This document shows, in pieces, positions 42,996-47,320 of a stretch of DNA of 47,320 nucleotides. This DNA is from Okeania sp. SIO3I5 (GTDB taxonomy: Bacteria > Cyanobacteriota > Cyanobacteriia > Cyanobacteriales > Microcoleaceae), in contig NZ_JAAHHT010000017.1 of the NCBI RefSeq assembly GCF_010672085.1, positions 1 to 47,320 on the forward strand, written 5' to 3'. The notes under the pieces were generated by a model that searched no databases, was not told the DNA's origin, and saw only the letters and a program-made list of their open reading frames with translations. The position numbers and the translations under genes are program-made. The number at the start of each line of letters is the position of its first letter. Position 1 is the first letter of the stretch.

Positions 42996-44180
42996 CTAAA
43001 TTCTGAATTCTATATTTTGATAAACTTTTGCCCAGTTTTCTTTTTCCACAGCAGGAGCAAACTGTTCTAGAACTTTTTTCCTGGCAGCTTTTCCTAACTC
43101 CTGTCGTAACTGGGGCGATCGCTCTAACTTACGCAAAGCTACAACTAACTCCTCACTTGAACCTGGGTTAACAACTAAACCATCAACACCATCTGTCAAA
43201 ATTTCACCAATAGCATCAACATTCGATCCTACTATAGCTCTAGCAGCTAACATTGCTTCTAACATAGCATTAGGACAACCATCATTCAACGAAGGAATCA
43301 TAAAAACATCCATGTAAGGTAAATAGGCGATCGCCTCGTCACGACTCAACATTCCTGTGACAATGATGCGTTCAGAAATTCCGCTATTCTTAAGTTCTTC
43401 TTGCCAATAATCTTGTTCCCGCGCTACAAAATCACCTACTAATAATAATGTTAATTCAACATTTTCTGCGGTAAGTTGAGCGCAAGCATCTAATACATAT
43501 TCTAATCCTTTTTTATCTCGGAACCTACCTACGGAACCGATAACCATTCCCCGGCAATTTTTTACCAGTTCTGGAGTGGCAAAATTATCAAAATCTACTG
43601 GTTGAATAGAATTCCAAAAAACTGACGATTTTGCTTCTAAATTAGGTAGCAATACTTTAGCACGTTTGAATAAATCTTCACTGACAAAAGTTAGCCAAGA
43701 TGCCTTCTCTAAAATCCAACATAATTGAGCGTGTTGTTGGGGGTCAAAAATATGTTTGTGGAGGTCACTACCACGAATACTATTAATTACAGGCAGGTTA
43801 TTTTCTAGAGCTAATAATGTTGTTAAAAAACCAGTTTCTTTAATAAAAAAGGAATGAAATAAATCAAAATTAAACTGTTGATGAAGCTGTCGGAGTTGAA
43901 AATATATTTCACTGCGATATTCCATAATCATTACACTAGGTGCATAAGGTTCTGTTGTCCGAATTGCTGCCTTTAAACGATGTACTAAAATGCCATCTTG
44001 TTCTATTGTTTTACGATGAGCGCGTTGGAGACTTTTCCCTTTTTTCTTGAAATGAAAAACAGCAACATGAACTTCATAATCCAACTCTAATAACATTTGA
44101 GAAATGCGGTAGACGGACTCACCTACACCACCAACATCGGGAGGAAATTCTAAAGTAGTTAAACAAACTTTCTTTTTCAT
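42996..44180 (-). CDS. Glycosyltransferase family 4 protein
   Basis: A 394-residue GT-B enzyme. The N-terminal acceptor half starts MKKKVCLTTLEFPPDVGGVG, the usual glycine-rich loop after a proline pair. The donor half has VIGSVGRFRDKKGLEYVLDA, then VTGMLSRDEAIAYLPYMDVF and PSLNDGCPNAMLEAMLAARA, where the two glutamate positions of the GT4 EX7E motif are replaced by D...E. IGEILTDGVDGLVVNPGSSE follows. It transfers a sugar from a nucleotide donor to an exopolysaccharide or lipid acceptor at the cytosolic membrane face. A TTG at 44240 would add 20 residues (MSANPNYPLSINKLFPPSKI), but the family start favours ATG 44180. It is probably expressed with the glycosyltransferase upstream at 44779. 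Confidence 0.87.
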   Translation of the reverse strand: MKKKVCLTTLEFPPDVGGVGESVYRISQMLLELDYEVHVAVFHFKKKGKSLQRAHRKTIEQDGILVHRLKAAIRTTEPYAPSVMIMEYRSEIYFQLRQLHQQFNFDLFHSFFIKETGFLTTLLALENNLPVINSIRGSDLHKHIFDPQQHAQLCWILEKASWLTFVSEDLFKRAKVLLPNLEAKSSVFWNSIQPVDFDNFATPELVKNCRGMVIGSVGRFRDKKGLEYVLDACAQLTAENVELTLLLVGDFVAREQDYWQEELKNSGISERIIVTGMLSRDEAIAYLPYMDVFMIPSLNDGCPNAMLEAMLAARAIVGSNVDAIGEILTDGVDGLVVNPGSSEELVVALRKLERSPQLRQELGKAARKKVLEQFAPAVEKENWAKVYQNIEFRI

Positions 44181-44778
44181 AATTTTTGATGGAGGGAACA
44201 GTTTATTAATTGATAATGGATAATTAGGGTTTGCGCTCAAAAGTCTTTTAGTAGGGGTAAGATTCAGCAGTCGTAGGGGTGAATAGCCATTCGCCCGTAC
44301 AGGATAAATCGGAATTTAGAGGAGGTAGGAATAAGAATTGTAAGAGTAATTTTTCTCCCATAGTCAGCCCAAAATAGTAGTGCAGGATGGCAGAAATAAC
44401 TGACCAGTTACAAAATCCTAAAAGCCTTACTAACCAATACTTTTTAATTTTTAATTTTGAACTTTGAATTCCGCGTAGCGGCACTAGCTTTTTGAGCATT
44501 TTCAACTGAAAACCAGGCACTTTTTAAAAGACCTAAAAAAACTCAAACTTTTATAGATCAATACTTTTATAATTAATCAGCAAGCCCTAATTATATTATG
44601 TCCGCTAGTATCAGAGCGTGTAAACCAAAGGGTTCATATCTACAGGAAATTTAAGTTGTTTCGGGGTTAATACCCTTAATTCCAAGAATACTAAAGCTTT
44701 CATCCCAAATTTCTGAATTCTAAATTCTTATTTACTGCTGACTGCTGAAGTGCTGATTTCTGATTGCTTTTTTAACTG
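44181..44778. other. Spacer between two glycosyltransferase genes
   Basis: A GTAGGGGTGAATAGCCATTC and GCCC palindrome (about 44273-44303) is a partial relative of the 90-bp repeat centre. TATTATGTCCGCTAGTATC at about 44596 is a lone arm of the ATATCATGTCCG family. The rest is A/T-rich without a supported gene. AACTGAT repeats start at about 44774. Confidence 0.6.
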
Positions 44779-44830
44779 TTAACTGATAACTGATAACTGA
44801 TAACTGATAACTGGTAACTGATAACTGATA
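44774..44830. repeat. AACTGAT heptamer repeats entering a coding region
   Basis: About seven copies of AACTGAT/TAACTGA overlap the 3-prime end of the glycosyltransferase gene on the minus strand and encode its last residues (ISYQLPVISYQLSVIS). Confidence 0.9.
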
Positions 44831-46020
44831 GTAGATGTTTCCCCATACAATAACTTGTAAATCAAATCAACAATTCGAGGTAGTGCCTCTAAGTCTAACT
44901 TAAATAATTTAGGTGGATTTTTAGCAGTATTATCTAGTTTTTCTACAACTGCTGCCATCAAATTTTCTGGAGTTAAAAAATCTGGATGAATTACCTTAAG
45001 TAAACCTACTTTATCCAGAGATTCAGCACGAATAAACTGTTCTTTAACCGGCTTAGTTCTTGGTACTATAACTGCTGGTTTATCAAAAGAAAAAATTTCA
45101 CAAACTGTATTATATCCAGCCATAGAAACAATAACATCAGCAGCATTTATATAACTTGTTAATTCATCAGTAAACTCAATAATTTTCAGATTAGAATAAT
45201 GTTTTGCTTTTTCAGAGAGTGCTTGTTGCTTTTCCAGTGGCATTTCTGGACCACAAATAATTAAACTGGTAATTTTATGTTGTTTTGGTAAATGAGATAA
45301 TCCTGAAATATAATTGTCAATTAAATAATAACCATCGGCACCACCCCCTGGAGTTACTAACACAAATTTTTGGTCAGGATTAAGATTTAATTCCTGTCGT
45401 ATTTCGTCACGATTTTTCCGTTCTGCTATACGACGAATATAACCACAATGTTTAACTTTTTCTACAATTGAATCAGGGAATTTATATTCTTTGGTAATAT
45501 CAAATACTTCCTGCATACCAACTACCCAAACTTGATCATAAAAGAGTTCAATTCCTTCATAATATCCCTTGGTTTTCCATTCTGTGATTATTTTCTCAGG
45601 AGAGTCAAGTATATCTCTGAGTAATAGCACCATTTTTGGAGAGTAATCAGAATTTTTAATCTCCTCTAGAGTATCTCTCAATTCTTCTTGCAAACCATAA
45701 GGTTTCTTATCTACTAAAATAATATCTGGTTTAAAATTTATTGTCGTTACCTTAATTAACTCAGAACGCAGTTTGAGTATTTCTTCTTTTTCTATTTCCA
45801 AATATTTAACTGCAAGTTCGCCAAATTCATTTCTAGCAATACATGGAAGCTTTATGTAATCAAGTCCTTTCGGCATCCGAAAATTATGCACCACTGGCGA
45901 ACTACATACAAGCAATATTGATAGTTTAGAAATTTCCTCTAGTAAATATCGGCAAATTGTTAGCATTCTGCGTAGGTTTCCCAAACCATAAGTATCATGG
46001 GAGTAAACCATTATTTTCAT
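44779..46020 (-). CDS. MurG/GT28-like glycosyltransferase
   Basis: A 413-residue protein. The start MKIMVYSHDTYGLGNLRRML has the HDxxGLGNxRR loop typical of predicted GT28 C-terminal-like glycosyltransferases. The second half contains FVLVTPGGGADGYYLIDNYI (donor-binding glycine loop) and YINAADVIVSMAGYNTVCEI with FDKPAVIVPRTKPVKEQFIR, the MurG-like nucleotide-sugar site. It likely acts in glycan or glycolipid synthesis with the GT4 enzyme that follows in the same direction. The final 16 residues derive from AACTGAT repeats, so the ancestral end was near YKLLYGE. It is a cytosolic, membrane-peripheral enzyme by family. Confidence 0.85.
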   Translation of the reverse strand: MKIMVYSHDTYGLGNLRRMLTICRYLLEEISKLSILLVCSSPVVHNFRMPKGLDYIKLPCIARNEFGELAVKYLEIEKEEILKLRSELIKVTTINFKPDIILVDKKPYGLQEELRDTLEEIKNSDYSPKMVLLLRDILDSPEKIITEWKTKGYYEGIELFYDQVWVVGMQEVFDITKEYKFPDSIVEKVKHCGYIRRIAERKNRDEIRQELNLNPDQKFVLVTPGGGADGYYLIDNYISGLSHLPKQHKITSLIICGPEMPLEKQQALSEKAKHYSNLKIIEFTDELTSYINAADVIVSMAGYNTVCEIFSFDKPAVIVPRTKPVKEQFIRAESLDKVGLLKVIHPDFLTPENLMAAVVEKLDNTAKNPPKLFKLDLEALPRIVDLIYKLLYGETSTISYQLPVISYQLSVIS

Positions 46021-46919
46021 CGATACTTACCTCATTTCAGTTATCAGTTATAGCGCTACGCGCTAGGGAATAGGGAATAGGGAATAGGGAATAGGGAATA
46101 GGGAATAGGGAATAGGGAATAGGGAATAGGGAATAGTAAACTGTTAGCTTTCAGCATTTAGAAATGTCCTAACCTTAATGCGTAGCGCTATATCAGTTAT
46201 TAGTTATTAGTTATCAATACCTCTTGCAATAAGGACGCTTGAAATACTAAAATTGATTTTTTTTATCCCCTTAAAAGAGGAGACTATGGACTTTATTTTT
46301 TAGTCATTTTTTTTTACTGTTCAACCTTCGTTGGATTTTATTTACTGCTGACTGGACGTAGCACTTTTAATTTGGTCTTTAAATGATAATCTATGTAGTG
46401 TAGAATATAATAAGTTAATATCCCCAAATTTTTTCTTTAGGACTTTTGCTAGTAGTATCAATAGTGCTAATTTGTAGTTTAATTATTGTGATATTTTCCT
46501 ACTAAGTTGAGGTTCAAATTTTCATTAAATTAATTTTCCCTTTTTATCAAAAAAATTAGGTCGCGCAACCCCGTCTTTTAAGGCAAAATGTTTTTGGAGC
46601 GTTGCTCTAATTCCCGTTACAAAAACAACTTTTGTAGGAGCGAATGGCCAGCAGGCCCCTACTTACCCTCCAACTCCCTTTAAATGTCAAATAATTACCT
46701 AAAACGGTTGTGAGTGTCAAAGTTTTTAGCCTATCAAATCTGGCATTCTAAATTCTAAATTCTAAATTCTGAATTCAGTGAAACGGTATAACTTACTCCG
46801 AGGTAAAACTATCCCCCTAATGTTCCCTAGACTATTTCGAGATTTGAAAAACAATTGTTGTTAAAATTATTGAGGGGAAAACTTACTCAAGTAAAAAAGG
46901 TTGACAAATAGCAGTAAAT
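46021..46919. repeat. 0.9-kb spacer with heptamer repeat inside an inverted repeat
   Basis: GGGAATA repeats (46065-46136, about ten copies) lie between TATAGCGCTACGCG (about 46050-46063) and GCGTAGCGCTATA (about 46179-46192), which are inverted copies. Further on there are only A/T-rich sequence, a short GTAGGAGCGAATGGCCAGCAG-like remnant near 46635, and TTCTAAA repeats near 46750. No gene is visible, and no convincing promoter for the gene at 46920. Confidence 0.75.
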
Positions 46920-47320
46920 ATGATAGAAAATTCAGAAAAATTGATAACAATTGCCGTTGTTGGAGACATCCACAATCAATGGGAACCAGAAGATGAAATA
47001 GCCCTCAAATATCTGGGAGTTGATTTGGTACTATTTGTGGGAGATTTTGGTAATGAGGCAGTAGAAGTTGTTAGGGAAATTGCTGCTCTTGACATCCCCA
47101 AAGCAGCAGTTTTTGGTAATCACGACGCCTGGTATACTGCAACTCCTTGGGGAAGAGAAAAATGTCCTTATGACCGAACTCAAGAAGATAGAGTGCAGCA
47201 GCAAATAGATTTATTTGGGGAAGCCCATGTAGGTTATGGTCAGTTGGACTCGCCCGATTTAAACTTGACAGTGGTGGGGACTCGCCCTTTTAGTTGGGGA
47301 GGTCCAGAATGGAAATATCA
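46920..47320 (+). CDS. Metallophosphoesterase (TIGR04168-like), C-terminus outside window
   Basis: One hundred and thirty-three codons from ATG 46920 to the right edge. ITIAVVGDIHNQWEPEDEIA has the GDIH metal-ligand motif, LVLFVGDFGNEAVEVV has GDxGN, and AAVFGNHDAWYTATPWGREK has GNHD. All are in the order and spacing of calcineurin-like phosphoesterases. The HDAWYTATPWG stretch and following CPYDRTQEDRVQQQIDLFG suggest the cyanobacterial/plastid TIGR04168 group, whose substrate is not known. The expected activity is phosphoester hydrolysis with two metal ions in the cytosol. The histidine motifs of the second half lie beyond the window. Confidence 0.88.
   Translation, partial: MIENSEKLITIAVVGDIHNQWEPEDEIALKYLGVDLVLFVGDFGNEAVEVVREIAALDIPKAAVFGNHDAWYTATPWGREKCPYDRTQEDRVQQQIDLFGEAHVGYGQLDSPDLNLTVVGTRPFSWGGPEWKY

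Noticed and set aside
44181-44240. 20-residue N-terminal extension of the GT4 enzyme from a TTG
   Set aside because: The family begins at MKKKVCLTTLEFPPD, and the extension has no features.
44248-44520. 90-residue minus-strand frame between the glycosyltransferases
   Set aside because: It reads through repeat DNA (gaattccgcgtagcggc and tttttaattttt) and a palindromic remnant; no conserved features.
46901-46922. Promoter TTGACA followed by TATGAT before the phosphoesterase
   Set aside because: The spacing is only about 11 bases and the second box overlaps the start codon.

Overview
The window looks like part of a filamentous, repeat-rich cyanobacterial chromosome of the Oscillatoria/Microcoleus kind. 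The reasons are the frequent GCGATCGC (HIP1) octamers, AT-rich coding DNA, long intergenic spaces packed with palindromic and short tandem repeats, WD40 and TPR proteins, a PEP-CTERM protein, Uma2 and DUF433/DUF5615 families, and a TIGR04168-type phosphoesterase. No rRNA, tRNA or CRISPR array was seen. Genus-level placement is inference.

Layout. Positions 1-4820 hold a conflict or signalling module: an AAA-like ATPase fused to WD40 repeats (cut by the left edge), an HTH plus AAA-like ATPase, and a small two-helix membrane protein of the cyanobacterial TRADD-N-associated type. Positions 5146-10124 carry an orphan duplicated-NBD ABC ATPase with a truncated copy in front of it, a DUF938 methyltransferase, a GNAT acetyltransferase and a secreted PEP-CTERM protein. 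Positions 10999-12632 hold a DUF433/DUF5615 toxin-antitoxin pair and a Uma2 gene broken by two small insertions. alaS (12933-15557) is the only housekeeping gene. Positions 15667-18604 hold an unrecognised protein ending in a clamp-binding-like motif, a PIN toxin behind a large partner gene, and a MazF-like pair whose toxin is cut off by a repeat. Positions 19022-23445 contain three tandem FAD monooxygenase paralogues.

Positions 23446-29720 are repeat-dominated: nested inverted repeats, a TPR gene with repeat DNA at both ends, and a 2.5-kb array of 32 units of about 78 bp. Positions 30037-39404 look like a surface glycan or glycoprotein cluster: a 1429-residue TPR/multi-glycosyltransferase fusion, a stand-alone copy of its last domain, and four methyltransferases, one of them FkbM-type. 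Positions 39744-42282 are a translationally coupled trio (small membrane subunit, sodium:solute symporter, DUF4437 cupin-like protein), the last with foreign-looking composition. Two glycosyltransferases on the minus strand and the start of a metallophosphoesterase close the window.

The strongest overall theme is small repeats reshaping genes. A 144-bp element with 8-bp target duplication splits Uma2, G/C-rich palindromes sit in frame inside the AAA-WD40 gene, a 29-bp repeat end truncates mazF, and the 7-bp repeat GGGAATA supplies C-termini of several proteins. All assignments are from reading the sequence; no database search was run.
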